From JBGMEA01 sp041447245 (GTDB taxonomy: Bacteria; Bacillota; Clostridia; Eubacteriales; Anaerofustaceae): DNA of 64,000 nt. Position 1 is the first letter of the stretch. The number at the start of each line of letters is the position of its first letter. Below, piece by piece: positions 8,182 through 16,082 of this stretch. Below the pieces are notes generated by a model. The model did not search any database. It worked only from the letters and a program-made list of their open reading frames with translations, and had not been told where the DNA came from. Where the stretch lies: contig JBGMEA010000026.1 of NCBI GenBank assembly GCA_041447245.1, forward strand, positions 62,001 to 126,000. The letters are read 5' to 3'. A program made the translations under genes and the position numbers.

Positions 8182-9098
8182 TTCTCCTGCAAATGTAGGA
8201 TATTGCTGATCAGATAACCTTCCCGTACGCCAAATTCGCTCACACGGATTTCGTTGCAACCGAAATAATTGGCAATCGTCTGCAAAACAATCATCCCCGG
8301 CAGAATCGTATGCGAACGCTCCGGTACAATCTGTACCAGTTTCAGGATAGATTCTCTTGATTCTTTTTCAAAGAATTTCAGCATTCTTTTTATATTTTTT
8401 ATAGATACGGTGAGATTGTTGCGATCAAAATCAAAATAATCGTTGTTCAGCTTGCATGCAGCACGAATCGTACCGCCCACACCGCATATCAAAGGCCCTG
8501 TCTGCTGACGAAGATACGGTTCTCTCATTTCTTTAATATATGAGAGTACCGTATCTCGAATTGCTTTTGCTTCATTTTTCCTCGGGAAATTGCCGGATAC
8601 ATTTCGCGTAAACATGTTCAGTGATCCAAACGGATACGATACCGCTTCCAACACGCGCGAATGCTCGAGATATGCAATCTCCGTACTTCCTCCGCCGATG
8701 TCAATGAGCAACCCGTCGGAAAAATCAGCATGAAAAGTGGCTCCGATGTAATCATAGAGCGCTTCGTCTTGTCCGCTGATCACCTCGATCTTCAGACCGC
8801 TGCCTTTTTCTATTTCATCTTTTGCATTCCTCGTATTTTCAATATTGCGCAGTGACGCAGTAGCGAACGCATGAACATTGCGAATGCGCAAAGACTTCAA
8901 TATCTGCTTGAATTCATCCAGAACAATGACCGTTTTTTCGATTCCTTTGCGGGTAAGCATGTTGGATTCATCCACATAACCAGCCAAACCCACAAATTCC
9001 TTCTTATTGAACATCAGAGTAATTTTATTTTCTCTGCTGACCTGATAAACCGACATACGCATCGTATTGGAACCGATATCGATAACCGCATGCATCAT
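8178..9098 (-). CDS. ppx: Ppx/GppA-family exopolyphosphatase
   Basis: A 306-residue sugar-kinase/Hsp70-fold phosphatase that trims polyphosphate or pppGpp. Motifs are AVIDIGSNTMRMSVY at the N-terminus (phosphate-1), LLIDIGGGSTEIAY (phosphate-2) and GVGGTIRAACKL. At this length it is the short form without the C-terminal domain of E. coli Ppx. It overlaps ppk1 by 4 nt. The start may be the first or second of two adjacent ATGs. A TATAAT lies about 20 nt upstream but without a clear -35. A small inverted repeat GCACA-N5-TGTGC is at 9134-9148. Confidence 0.92.
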   Translation of the reverse strand: MMHAVIDIGSNTMRMSVYQVSRENKITLMFNKKEFVGLAGYVDESNMLTRKGIEKTVIVLDEFKQILKSLRIRNVHAFATASLRNIENTRNAKDEIEKGSGLKIEVISGQDEALYDYIGATFHADFSDGLLIDIGGGSTEIAYLEHSRVLEAVSYPFGSLNMFTRNVSGNFPRKNEAKAIRDTVLSYIKEMREPYLRQQTGPLICGVGGTIRAACKLNNDYFDFDRNNLTVSIKNIKRMLKFFEKESRESILKLVQIVPERSHTILPGMIVLQTIANYFGCNEIRVSEFGVREGYLISNILHLQEK

Positions 9099-9314
9099 CG
9101 ATCAAACACCTCACTTTAATGATTATATCGTGAGCACAGAATGTGTGCATCTCCAGAATGTAAAACTTATATATAATTACTGTAAAATAGAAAACGCATT
9201 TCAATGATATACGTTTCCCCCAAGTTTTTATACTATTTTAGCATAAAAGCAGTCCTTCGGGGTAGCGATGTTTCATTTCTCAGTTTCTTTTCTTTACTGA
9301 ATGTTGTGTAATAG

Positions 9315-9347
9315 TTTCAATAATCCTGTTCAATTAGATTATTGAAA
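9315..9347. repeat. perfect 11-bp inverted repeat
   Basis: TTTCAATAATC (9315-9325) and GATTATTGAAA (9337-9347) separated by 11 nt. There is no T-run on either side, so it does not look like a terminator. It could be a protein-binding site or part of an unrecognised small RNA. Confidence 0.6.
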
Positions 9348-9467
9348 TGAATACATTATTAAAATTTCAATTTATCTTATTTTTTTTCTCTCCTCTTTTT
9401 TTATTTCATTTCTGCTAAAATCCCTCCTGTTTACGCCAAAAATCGAGCAAGGCGATTCTTTTTTAAG

Positions 9468-9483
9468 ATGTAAACGTATGCAT
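9468..9483 (+). promoter_or_regulatory. CcpA-type catabolite response element (cre) match
   Basis: ATGTAAACGTATGCAT fits every fixed position of the Firmicute cre consensus WTGNAANCGNWNNCWW. It lies 27 bp upstream of the -35 box of the HEPN-like gene, a position more typical of activation or of remote repression. CcpA itself is not in this window. Confidence 0.5.
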
Positions 9484-9510
9484 GTTTTTTTTCATCCGTT
9501 TTTTTTCGTA

Positions 9511-9581
9511 TTGCTTTATCCGCTGAAGTAATGTATAATAGCCCAAACTTGAGGAAGAAGCGGATGTCTTTAAACATCCGC
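9511..9581 (+). promoter_or_regulatory. promoter and leader hairpin of the HEPN-like gene
   Basis: TTGCTT (9511-9516), 17-bp spacer, TATAAT (9534-9539). The short leader carries a perfect stem GCGGATGT/ACATCCGC (9560-9567 and 9574-9581) ending 7 nt before the GGAGG at 9589. A hairpin so close to the ribosome site could tune translation. Confidence 0.7.
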
Positions 9582-9599
9582 CAACAGCGGAGGTACTAT

Positions 9600-10403
9600 A
9601 TGGAGTTGAAAAACAGTTATATTTTTTTATCGAAGGAACCAGCCAGTCAGCAATCGGAACAAAAATTATCCGACATGATGATGAAGTTTTTTCCAACCCT
9701 CATTTTACAAAATGAAGCAAATCTTTCCGTGTACAAAGGATTCTTAAACGATGCGCATATCACGGTATCAATCAGACAATCTCCAATCGGAGATTATTGC
9801 GATGTAAGCGCACTGCATCATTATCAGAATGAGTCAGTAAAATGTCTGGAGGAAATCAACCGCACCATTATGAGCGAAAAAAACGAATTCCGTCAGAAAT
9901 ATATTCCTGTAATCTCATTCGATTCCGTTTCTGAATACTATTGTAATCGTATTCATCCGAAATTGAATGAGTTGGATCGGCGTTTGCGGCAGCTCATGTT
10001 CCATATCTACACATCTCATTTCGGAGCCGACTATATTCAGTCGGACTCATTCGATGAATTGCTGCAAAAAATGCGTCTGAATGCAGATCCGGAACAAAAT
10101 GCTGCAGAAAAACATTCCATTGAAACAATCCGATATGCGATCAAAACATTGCGTAAGTTCAACACAAAAACATCTCACTGTAATTTCTTCTATGAAAAGA
10201 AATTTATACAATGCAGCGATCTGATCGGCGAAATGATACAAACTGTAGACAAGGCGATTGACTGGATTGATCTTAATAGTGAAAAAGAGCACACTGAAAA
10301 CTATTATGACACATTGAAATCCTACACAGATCATGTCCAAAATCTGACGCAAGAAATTCAGGCAATCGGAAATGATTTATTTGAAATTGATCAAATTTCC
10401 TGA
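9600..10403 (+). CDS. unrecognised protein with HEPN-like helical segment
   Basis: A 267-residue soluble protein I cannot assign to a named family. The start is the ATG at 9600, with GGAGG 6 nt upstream. Residues 105-145 (FDSVSEYYCNRIHPKLNELDRRLRQLM and onward) follow the helical pattern of HEPN proteins of the Swt1/Apea type. They contain R130-QLMF-H135, which fits the R-x4-6-H motif of HEPN ribonucleases. The rest is predicted mostly helical and charged; no signal peptide or membrane segment is seen. It is a single-gene unit with its own promoter and terminator. If the HEPN reading is right it may be an RNase acting in stress or phage defence. That is inference; a structural or nucleotide-binding HEPN role is equally possible. 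Confidence 0.6.
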   Translation: MELKNSYIFLSKEPASQQSEQKLSDMMMKFFPTLILQNEANLSVYKGFLNDAHITVSIRQSPIGDYCDVSALHHYQNESVKCLEEINRTIMSEKNEFRQKYIPVISFDSVSEYYCNRIHPKLNELDRRLRQLMFHIYTSHFGADYIQSDSFDELLQKMRLNADPEQNAAEKHSIETIRYAIKTLRKFNTKTSHCNFFYEKKFIQCSDLIGEMIQTVDKAIDWIDLNSEKEHTENYYDTLKSYTDHVQNLTQEIQAIGNDLFEIDQIS

Positions 10404-10422
10404 CAATCGGCTATCGGTTATC

Positions 10423-10454
10423 AAAAAACGGCATACAAAAGTATGTCGTTTTTT
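10423..10454 (+). terminator. terminator of the HEPN-like gene
   Basis: Stem AAAAAACGGCATAC/GTATGTCGTTTTTT (one G-U pair) with an AAAA loop and a T-run. Confidence 0.9.
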
Positions 10455-10527
10455 AAATTAATACATTTACTTGATTTTATAAAATTGAAAGGCTAAACTG
10501 GAAGCAAAGACACAAAAGGAGTACGTT

Positions 10528-11169
10528 ATGAAGATTGTGTTATTGGTGCTCTATGCGATCGCAGTTGTTGTACATCTTTATTTTTGTTTCATCGAAAAAG
10601 AATCTGCGCGAAAAATAACAAAACTATTCTTAATGCCTTTGCTCCTCGTTATTTACTGCACAATGACGCATAATATTTTGCCCGGCATCATAATTGCATT
10701 GTGTGCCGGTTTCCTGGGAGACTATTTTCTGCTTAAAATTGAGGTAACTTCTTATTTTATGCTCGGTCTTGGCTTTTTCTTCATCGGGCACATCAGTTAT
10801 ATTATTTCAATCCTGCAGTATGTTGAGTGGAATATCCTGCGGGCTACAGCCATCCTCGTTGTTGCAGTACTGCTGCTGACATTTCTTTATCTGTATCTGA
10901 TCAGAAAAATGCCAAAAAAACTGCAGACACCGGGACTGTTTTATCTTGCCGTATTATTGTGTCTGCTGGGTAGTTCCTGTTTGGCATTATGGCAACAGAT
11001 AACATTGGAATCTATCTTATTGGGCATCGGTGCACTATCGTTTTGTATCTCTGATTTTCTGCTTGCAGAATCGACATTCCTGAAGAAAATCAAAAAAGAA
11101 AATTTTTATATCATGCTGACTTACATTACTGCCCAAACGCTGATCGTGACTTCATTCATGCTCCTGTAA
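10528..11169 (+). CDS. YhhN/TMEM86-family membrane protein (lysoplasmalogenase family)
   Basis: A 213-residue protein with about eight hydrophobic segments. The two family hallmarks are visible as GFLGDYFLL near residue 65 and CISDFLLAE near residue 175, each with an acidic residue in a membrane helix. Some relatives hydrolyse the vinyl-ether bond of lysoplasmalogens, and plasmalogens occur in anaerobic bacteria, so such a role is plausible here. It has an AAAGGAG ribosome site. It converges with the Rrf2 pair, overlapping the downstream gene by 18 nt at the 3' ends. Confidence 0.75.
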   Translation: MKIVLLVLYAIAVVVHLYFCFIEKESARKITKLFLMPLLLVIYCTMTHNILPGIIIALCAGFLGDYFLLKIEVTSYFMLGLGFFFIGHISYIISILQYVEWNILRATAILVVAVLLLTFLYLYLIRKMPKKLQTPGLFYLAVLLCLLGSSCLALWQQITLESILLGIGALSFCISDFLLAESTFLKKIKKENFYIMLTYITAQTLIVTSFMLL

Positions 11170-11577
11170 CCTATCGGTTGTTCGATGCGCAAGATCAAAA
11201 ACCGTAACGGAAGTCAAATATTCGAAAACGGAATCGTCCAACCGCTCCCAAACTATATCATTCAAAAATGAACGATATGTTGAATTGGAACTATCGGCCG
11301 AAAATCCATTTTCGGCAAAACTTCCTTCCAAAAGAGCAAGGACACGATAAGCAGAAAGCTGTTCCGGTGGCTGCGATAGTCTGTATCCACCCATTGAACC
11401 GCTGGCGCTGTCCAAAATTCCGGCAAGTTTCAAAGGCTTCGCAATGCTTTCAAGATAATTGGATGACACATTCATTCGTCTTGCCAGCTCCGAAAGCGGA
11501 ACATACTCTTTGCCGTCAAACAGAGAAAGCTCAATCAACATCCGCAATCCATAACGGCCATGCGTCGAAATCTTCAT
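11152..11577 (-). CDS. Rrf2-family regulator without cysteines
   Basis: A 141-residue Rrf2 protein. The winged helix (MKISTHGRYGLRMLIELSL through SGSMGGYRLS) is intact, but the C-terminal half has no cysteine at all, so it cannot bind a cluster in the usual way. It overlaps the upstream Rrf2 gene by 4 nt (ATGA). Such cluster-less members can be CymR-like regulators acting with a partner enzyme, or may dimerise with the neighbouring Rrf2. Both ideas are inference. Confidence 0.85.
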   Translation of the reverse strand: MKISTHGRYGLRMLIELSLFDGKEYVPLSELARRMNVSSNYLESIAKPLKLAGILDSASGSMGGYRLSQPPEQLSAYRVLALLEGSFAENGFSADSSNSTYRSFLNDIVWERLDDSVFEYLTSVTVFDLAHRTTDRLQEHE

Positions 11578-12005
11578 TTCATCTGCTCCATTCTAATGAC
11601 ATAAGCATCGCGCAACGATGCAAGCGTAATTGCATCCATGGATTGATAAACCCGATTACACAGTCCGATCCACAAACTGCGGCTTGCGCACGTTTCATCG
11701 ATCGCATTGGCGCAGGAATCGGCATTCTCAACGCAAGACACAGGCACAAGACTCGTTTCCAAAGCGCGATAAAGGTCACCCACTGTAATCTGTTCCTGAG
11801 ATTTTGCGAGATAAAACCCGCCATTGACCCCTCTTCGGGAAGCAAGAAATCCTTTTTTGCGCAATTGAAAAAAGAGCTGCTCCAAATAAGACGCGCTGAT
11901 GTGCGTCTCTTCCGATACAGTCTGGATGCTGACGGACGGTTCATCTTTTACAGCGATGCAAAGCAACGCCTCCAAAGCATATTTTGTTTTTGTGGAAACT
12001 TTCAT
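11574..12005 (-). CDS. iscR: IscR-like Rrf2 regulator divergent from iscSU
   Basis: Rrf2-family regulator of 143 residues. The start is the ATG at 12005 (MKVSTKTKYALEALL) with GAGG 6 nt upstream; the frame opens 33 nt earlier. The winged helix ends in RRGVNGGFYLAK, followed by CVENADSCANAIDETC with three spaced cysteines as in IscR. It is divergent from iscS and so most probably regulates Fe-S assembly. The gene symbol rests on this context and the cysteines. Confidence 0.8.
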   Translation of the reverse strand: MKVSTKTKYALEALLCIAVKDEPSVSIQTVSEETHISASYLEQLFFQLRKKGFLASRRGVNGGFYLAKSQEQITVGDLYRALETSLVPVSCVENADSCANAIDETCASRSLWIGLCNRVYQSMDAITLASLRDAYVIRMEQMK

Positions 12006-12023
12006 ATGTGACCTCGTGCCTTT

Positions 12024-12052
12024 ATCATATCGCATCATGCGAAAAAAATCAA
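12024..12052 (-). promoter_or_regulatory. promoter of the Rrf2 pair with embedded palindrome
   Basis: Minus-strand TTGATT (12047-12052), 17-bp spacer, TATGAT (12024-12029). The spacer contains TCGCAT-C-ATGCGA (plus strand 12030-12042), a perfect palindrome in the place expected for a repressor. Confidence 0.65.
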
Positions 12053-12068
12053 TGCCTTACAATTCCTA

Positions 12069-12096
12069 TTGACTTAGTAATCTTTTATGCTATAAT
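12069..12096 (+). promoter_or_regulatory. iscS promoter
   Basis: TTGACT (12069-12074), 16-bp spacer ending in TGC, TATAAT (12091-12096), an extended -10. The region TTGACTTAGTAATC could contain an IscR half-site, but I see no clear palindrome. Confidence 0.7.
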
Positions 12097-12128
12097 GTAT
12101 TCATGAACCTCCCGGAAAGGCGAAAAAC

Positions 12129-13322
12129 ATGAAAAAATTTATTTATGCGGATAATGCGGCAACCACAGCATTGGCACCCGATGTACTTGAAAAGATGATG
12201 CCTTATCTGACAGAATATTACGGGAACGCATCCAGCATTTACACTTTAGGGCAGCAAAGCAAAGAAGCAATCGAAAATGCGCGCAAACAAATCGCCGATA
12301 TTTTTCATGCGGAGAAAAACGAAATTTATTTCACGGCATCCGGAACGGAAGCCGACAACTGGGCGATTAAGGGCGCTGCAAGAGCGAATAAAAAGAAGGG
12401 CAATCATATCATTTCCACACAAATCGAGCATCACGCGGTATTGCACTCCCTGCAGTCATTGGAACGGGAAGGCTATGAAGTTACCTACCTGCCGGTTGAT
12501 GAAGACGGTCTGATTTCGATTGAACAACTTCAGGACGCGATCAAAGAAACGACGATTCTGATTACAGTCATGTATGCAAACAACGAAATCGGAACCATCG
12601 AACCGATCTCAGAAATCGGAATGATTGCACGGGAAAAAGGAATATTATTTCATACCGACGCTGTCCAGGCAGCCGGGCATGAAGGCATTGATGTACACGC
12701 ATTAAATGTTGATTTGATGTCCGTCTCGGCACATAAATTTAACGGACCCAAGGGCGTCGGTGCGCTTTATATCAGAAAAGGAACAAAAGTCGAAACTTTT
12801 CTTGACGGAGGGGCGCAGGAAAATAATCGAAGGGCGGGCACAGAGAACGTAGCAGGAATCGTCGGAATGGCCGCCGCATTGGAGCGGACAACTGCCGGAA
12901 GGGAAACAAACAGTCTGTATATTCAACAACTCAGAGATCGCCTGACGGAAGGACTGCTTTCGATCCCTTATACCCGACTGAACGGCTCCAAAACAAGGCG
13001 ACTAAATAACAACGTCAATGTCTCCTTCCAATTCGTGGAAGGAGAATCCATTTTACTCATGCTCAATGCAAATGGCATCTGCGCCTCCAGCGGAAGTGCC
13101 TGCACATCGGGCTCGCTTGATCCATCCCATGTGCTGCTGGCAATCGGACTGCCGCATGAAATCGCTCATGGGAGCACAAGATATACCCTGAGCGAACAGA
13201 ACACACAGGAAGAAGTGGATTATATGATTGAGAAAACAAGAGAGGTCATACAAAAACTGCGCGATATGTCGCCGCTATATGAAGAATTCAAACTAAACGA
13301 AAAGGAAGGCAGTCTCTCATGA
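12129..13322 (+). CDS. iscS: cysteine desulfurase IscS/NifS
   Basis: PLP enzyme of 397 residues that removes sulfur from cysteine for Fe-S cluster assembly. The start YADNAATTALAP is typical. The PLP region contains IEHHAVLHSL, HTDAVQAAGH and the lysine in SAHKFNGPKG. The active cysteine lies in SSGSACTSG near residue 325, with the long flexible loop of the group I (IscS/NifS) enzymes. Its stop overlaps the iscU start by 4 nt. It is divergent from an IscR-like gene. Assignment is firm. Confidence 0.96.
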   Translation: MKKFIYADNAATTALAPDVLEKMMPYLTEYYGNASSIYTLGQQSKEAIENARKQIADIFHAEKNEIYFTASGTEADNWAIKGAARANKKKGNHIISTQIEHHAVLHSLQSLEREGYEVTYLPVDEDGLISIEQLQDAIKETTILITVMYANNEIGTIEPISEIGMIAREKGILFHTDAVQAAGHEGIDVHALNVDLMSVSAHKFNGPKGVGALYIRKGTKVETFLDGGAQENNRRAGTENVAGIVGMAAALERTTAGRETNSLYIQQLRDRLTEGLLSIPYTRLNGSKTRRLNNNVNVSFQFVEGESILLMLNANGICASSGSACTSGSLDPSHVLLAIGLPHEIAHGSTRYTLSEQNTQEEVDYMIEKTREVIQKLRDMSPLYEEFKLNEKEGSLS

Positions 13323-13762
13323 TGTACAGTGAAAAAGTAATGGATCATTTCAACAACCCGCGCAATGTCGGGGAGTTGAAAGACGCCAATGGCGTCGGGC
13401 AGGTTGGGAATCCCAAGTGCGGCGATATTATGAAAATGTATTTAAAAATTGAAGATGATGTCATTAAAGATGTCAAATTCAAAACATTCGGATGCGGAGC
13501 AGCGGTTGCAACAAGCTCAATGGCAACGGAACTGATCAAAGGAAAGACAGTGGCAGAAGCATTGAAAGTTACAAACAAAGCCGTTGCAGAAGCGTTGGAC
13601 GGGCTTCCGCCGGTCAAGATGCATTGCTCGGTTTTGGCGGAAGATGCAATCCGTTCCGCTATCTCGGATTATTACAAACGTAAGGGAATTGATCCGCTTC
13701 CGATCGTCGGTTGCATCGGTGATTGTGATGCATGCCATGCCGAGCATGGGGACGAACTGTAA
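13319..13762 (+). CDS. iscU: Fe-S scaffold protein IscU/NifU-like
   Basis: A 147-residue scaffold on which clusters are built. The three ligand cysteines are visible in NPKCGD, TFGCGAA and MHCSVLAEDAI, and the aspartate after the first Cys is present. The last 17 residues add three more cysteines (GCIGDCDACHAEHGDEL), which the minimal IscU fold does not need. They could bind metal or assist sulfur transfer. It is coupled to iscS and followed by a strong terminator. Confidence 0.95.
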   Translation: MMYSEKVMDHFNNPRNVGELKDANGVGQVGNPKCGDIMKMYLKIEDDVIKDVKFKTFGCGAAVATSSMATELIKGKTVAEALKVTNKAVAEALDGLPPVKMHCSVLAEDAIRSAISDYYKRKGIDPLPIVGCIGDCDACHAEHGDEL

Positions 13763-13770
13763 TAGCAACA

Positions 13771-13815
13771 AAAAAAACTCTGCGCCCCATTTTATCCCGG
13801 GGGTACAGAGTTTTT
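13771..13815. terminator. bidirectional terminator between iscU and the uridine kinase-like gene
   Basis: Stem AAAAACTCTG/CAGAGTTTTT extended by a GCCCC/GGGGG inner part, T-rich on both strands. It serves two convergent transcripts. Confidence 0.88.
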
Positions 13816-13844
13816 CTATGTGATCCTTTCGCAAAGACGTGCAA

Positions 13845-15500
13845 TTACAGCGAATCAAATATATTGCCGCCGATAAATTCCCTGAGAATTGAATTGGAAT
13901 AAATCGCGGATTCATCCTCAATCGCCAAGAAAAATGACAGAAAATCGATCATCCTCCTTGCCTCGGCATAATACAGGCTATCCTGTTTGACTCTCTGCAA
14001 TGCAGGTTCTGCATATTTTTTTAACACGGACATTTCATAAAATAAAGAAGAATTAAATACGAAATCCGCTTCGTCCGAAAAAGGATAAATATTTTTTTCT
14101 TCTCCCCTTTTGACAGATTGCCACATCGAGATGGTTTTGAGTGCGTCATTTCCCCGCTGTTTGCTGTCCCTCACAATACGGCGAATCAGACGAACATCCG
14201 AGGTCGGGATTCTGTTGTTGGGGTCGATATTCAGGTGAGTCAGATCATTGATGTAAATTTTATATTTGTTTTTTCTGGGAATATGCCACGTCAATTTATC
14301 GTTTAACCCATGAATTCCTTCGATGATAATCGGATTGCCCGGAGCAACTTTTAACTTTTGTCCTTTTTCCATGCGTTTACCCTGGACAAAATCAAAAATG
14401 GGTACTTCAACTTCCCTGCCTTCCATCAAATCAATCAGGTTTTCGTTGAACAATTCAATATCGATGGCATCAATGCTTTCAAAATCATATTCTCCGTTTT
14501 CGTCTTTCGGAGTATGCTCCCGATCCAGGAAATAATTATCCAGACTGATGGCAATGGGGTTAAGTTCTCTTGCTATCAAATGAGTCCGAAGACGTTTCGA
14601 TGTCGTCGTTTTCCCCGAAGAAGAAGGACCGGCAATCAGTACGATTCGTTTTTCTTCTTTTTTTCGGGCGATTTCATATGCCATGTTCGAAATCAGATCT
14701 TCGTGACGGGCCTCTGCGACCGTAATCAGATTGGTGATACTCTTATTTTCGATTTTTCTATTCAGTGAGACCACATCGGAAACATCGAGTCTGGCGCACC
14801 ATTCTTCATATTTTTGGAATTCCTGATGAAGATTGTGCTGATGTTCGAATTTTCGTACAACAGCAGGATTATGGCGGTCAGGAGCCATAATCACGCATCC
14901 GGGGTCGTTCTTTATCAGATCAAACAAATAGACATCTTTCGAATTCAACAGCATTTTGGAGTAATAATATCCATAAAAATCGTCCATTTCGTACAAGGTA
15001 ATTTCACGGGCATGCACATAAACCATCAGATCGGGATTGGTCGCGCTGCTGATTTTGTGATGACGCATAAACAAGTATGCCTCACGCCAGGGTATTTTCA
15101 GTTTTTTCAGGGGAATATCACGTTCAATAATTGCAGCCATTTCTTTCCTGATGGAGTCAATCATTTCCTGTGTCATCGGCTCTCTGTTTTTAAATTCGCA
15201 ATAAATGCCGCCGCCCAAAGAATAGCTGATGGAAATTTCTTTCTCGGGGAAAACCGTATGCGCCGCTTTGGAAAAAATCAATAAGAGCGTGCTGAAATAA
15301 ATCCGCATTCCGACTTCGTCGGTTATATCAATCAGTCGAACGGAATCCTCCTGTTTTATGCCAAATTCAAGGCTTTTAATTATATTGTTTACATATGCTC
15401 CGCAGATCAGATGAGATCGACCCGAATAAGGAATTAAATCGATAATTTTAGAATCTTCGGGGACTTCTGTTTTTCTGCCGTCCAATCGGATGGGTATCAC
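13845..15500 (-). CDS. uridine kinase-like nucleoside kinase with N-terminal TGS/ThrRS-like region
   Basis: A 551-residue fusion. The first 60 residues are TGS-like, followed by a region like the second half of threonyl-tRNA synthetase editing domains, with MRHHKISSATNPD. From about residue 280 there is a P-loop uridine kinase domain (IAGPSSSGKTTTSKRL, then LDNYFLDREHTPKDENGEYDFESIDAID and IIEGIHGLND). This architecture is known in Firmicutes and often annotated as nucleoside kinase. The substrate of this class is less certain than that of true Udk. It overlaps recU by 4 nt as the last gene of the leftward operon. Confidence 0.85.
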   Translation of the reverse strand: MIPIRLDGRKTEVPEDSKIIDLIPYSGRSHLICGAYVNNIIKSLEFGIKQEDSVRLIDITDEVGMRIYFSTLLLIFSKAAHTVFPEKEISISYSLGGGIYCEFKNREPMTQEMIDSIRKEMAAIIERDIPLKKLKIPWREAYLFMRHHKISSATNPDLMVYVHAREITLYEMDDFYGYYYSKMLLNSKDVYLFDLIKNDPGCVIMAPDRHNPAVVRKFEHQHNLHQEFQKYEEWCARLDVSDVVSLNRKIENKSITNLITVAEARHEDLISNMAYEIARKKEEKRIVLIAGPSSSGKTTTSKRLRTHLIARELNPIAISLDNYFLDREHTPKDENGEYDFESIDAIDIELFNENLIDLMEGREVEVPIFDFVQGKRMEKGQKLKVAPGNPIIIEGIHGLNDKLTWHIPRKNKYKIYINDLTHLNIDPNNRIPTSDVRLIRRIVRDSKQRGNDALKTISMWQSVKRGEEKNIYPFSDEADFVFNSSLFYEMSVLKKYAEPALQRVKQDSLYYAEARRMIDFLSFFLAIEDESAIYSNSILREFIGGNIFDSL

Positions 15501-16048
15501 TTGCTGATATTCTCCTTCTGTTCTGTTTCCAAATATTTTTCTACGGCCTCAAGATAATGCACTAAATAACGTTTATGACGGAATATTTCCAATGATTCGT
15601 CAAATGCACTCAGCGGAATAGATTTGCGCGCTCCGTCTTTCGCCGCATTCCAATATTCCTGCACCACTCCGAATCCAAGCAGGAAAAAACGATCCAATTC
15701 CGTGAAGTTGACCAAAATAAACGCGAGCCCGCCCTGCTTTGCAAATTGTTCCATAAATCGAATTTGATGTTCATGGATATTTGCAATCGGAAGGCTCGCC
15801 TTCCTTGTTTCTTTCGCATCAAAGCAGATCGGAATTCCCTGCACATTTCCCATATAATCCACGGTACTCTTTTCATCGAAGTAAGCAAGCGTAATTACAC
15901 CCTTTTCACTGTTCAGCTCCACGGGTTTAATTGAAGTAGGCAGCTTTTGAATAACGGCCAAATCGTCATCAAAATACTGCCTGTTCGTTCGATTGATCAA
16001 TTCTTCGAGGTTGCTTCCTCTGAGCCCTCTGGTGGAGAAATATCCCAT
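15497..16048 (-). CDS. recU: Holliday junction resolvase RecU
   Basis: A 183-residue Firmicute resolvase that cuts four-way junctions in recombination and chromosome segregation. The start RGLRGSNLEELINRTNRQY matches the N-terminal RGM-E-IN pattern, and the nuclease core STVDYMGNVQGIPICFDAKET carries the catalytic Asp, Glu and Lys. In B. subtilis recU pairs with a penicillin-binding protein gene; here it sits between aldolase and kinase genes. Confidence 0.93.
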   Translation of the reverse strand: MGYFSTRGLRGSNLEELINRTNRQYFDDDLAVIQKLPTSIKPVELNSEKGVITLAYFDEKSTVDYMGNVQGIPICFDAKETRKASLPIANIHEHQIRFMEQFAKQGGLAFILVNFTELDRFFLLGFGVVQEYWNAAKDGARKSIPLSAFDESLEIFRHKRYLVHYLEAVEKYLETEQKENISK

Positions 16049-16082
16049 TCGTTTCCTTTACTGCCGCAATTCAGGCAGCAGA

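Larger units (their letters stand above)
9099..9599. other. 500-bp gene-free region between ppx and the HEPN-like gene
   Basis: AT-rich, with divergent leaders on both sides. It holds an 11-bp inverted repeat (9315-9347), a full match to the CcpA cre consensus (9468-9483), a promoter (9511-9539) and a 5' leader hairpin (9560-9581). I see no credible gene; the short frames here lack ribosome sites. Confidence 0.7.

Noticed and set aside
9463..9696. 77-codon minus-strand frame upstream of the HEPN-like gene
   Set aside because: It crosses the promoter, hairpin and start of the plus-strand gene and has no ribosome site.
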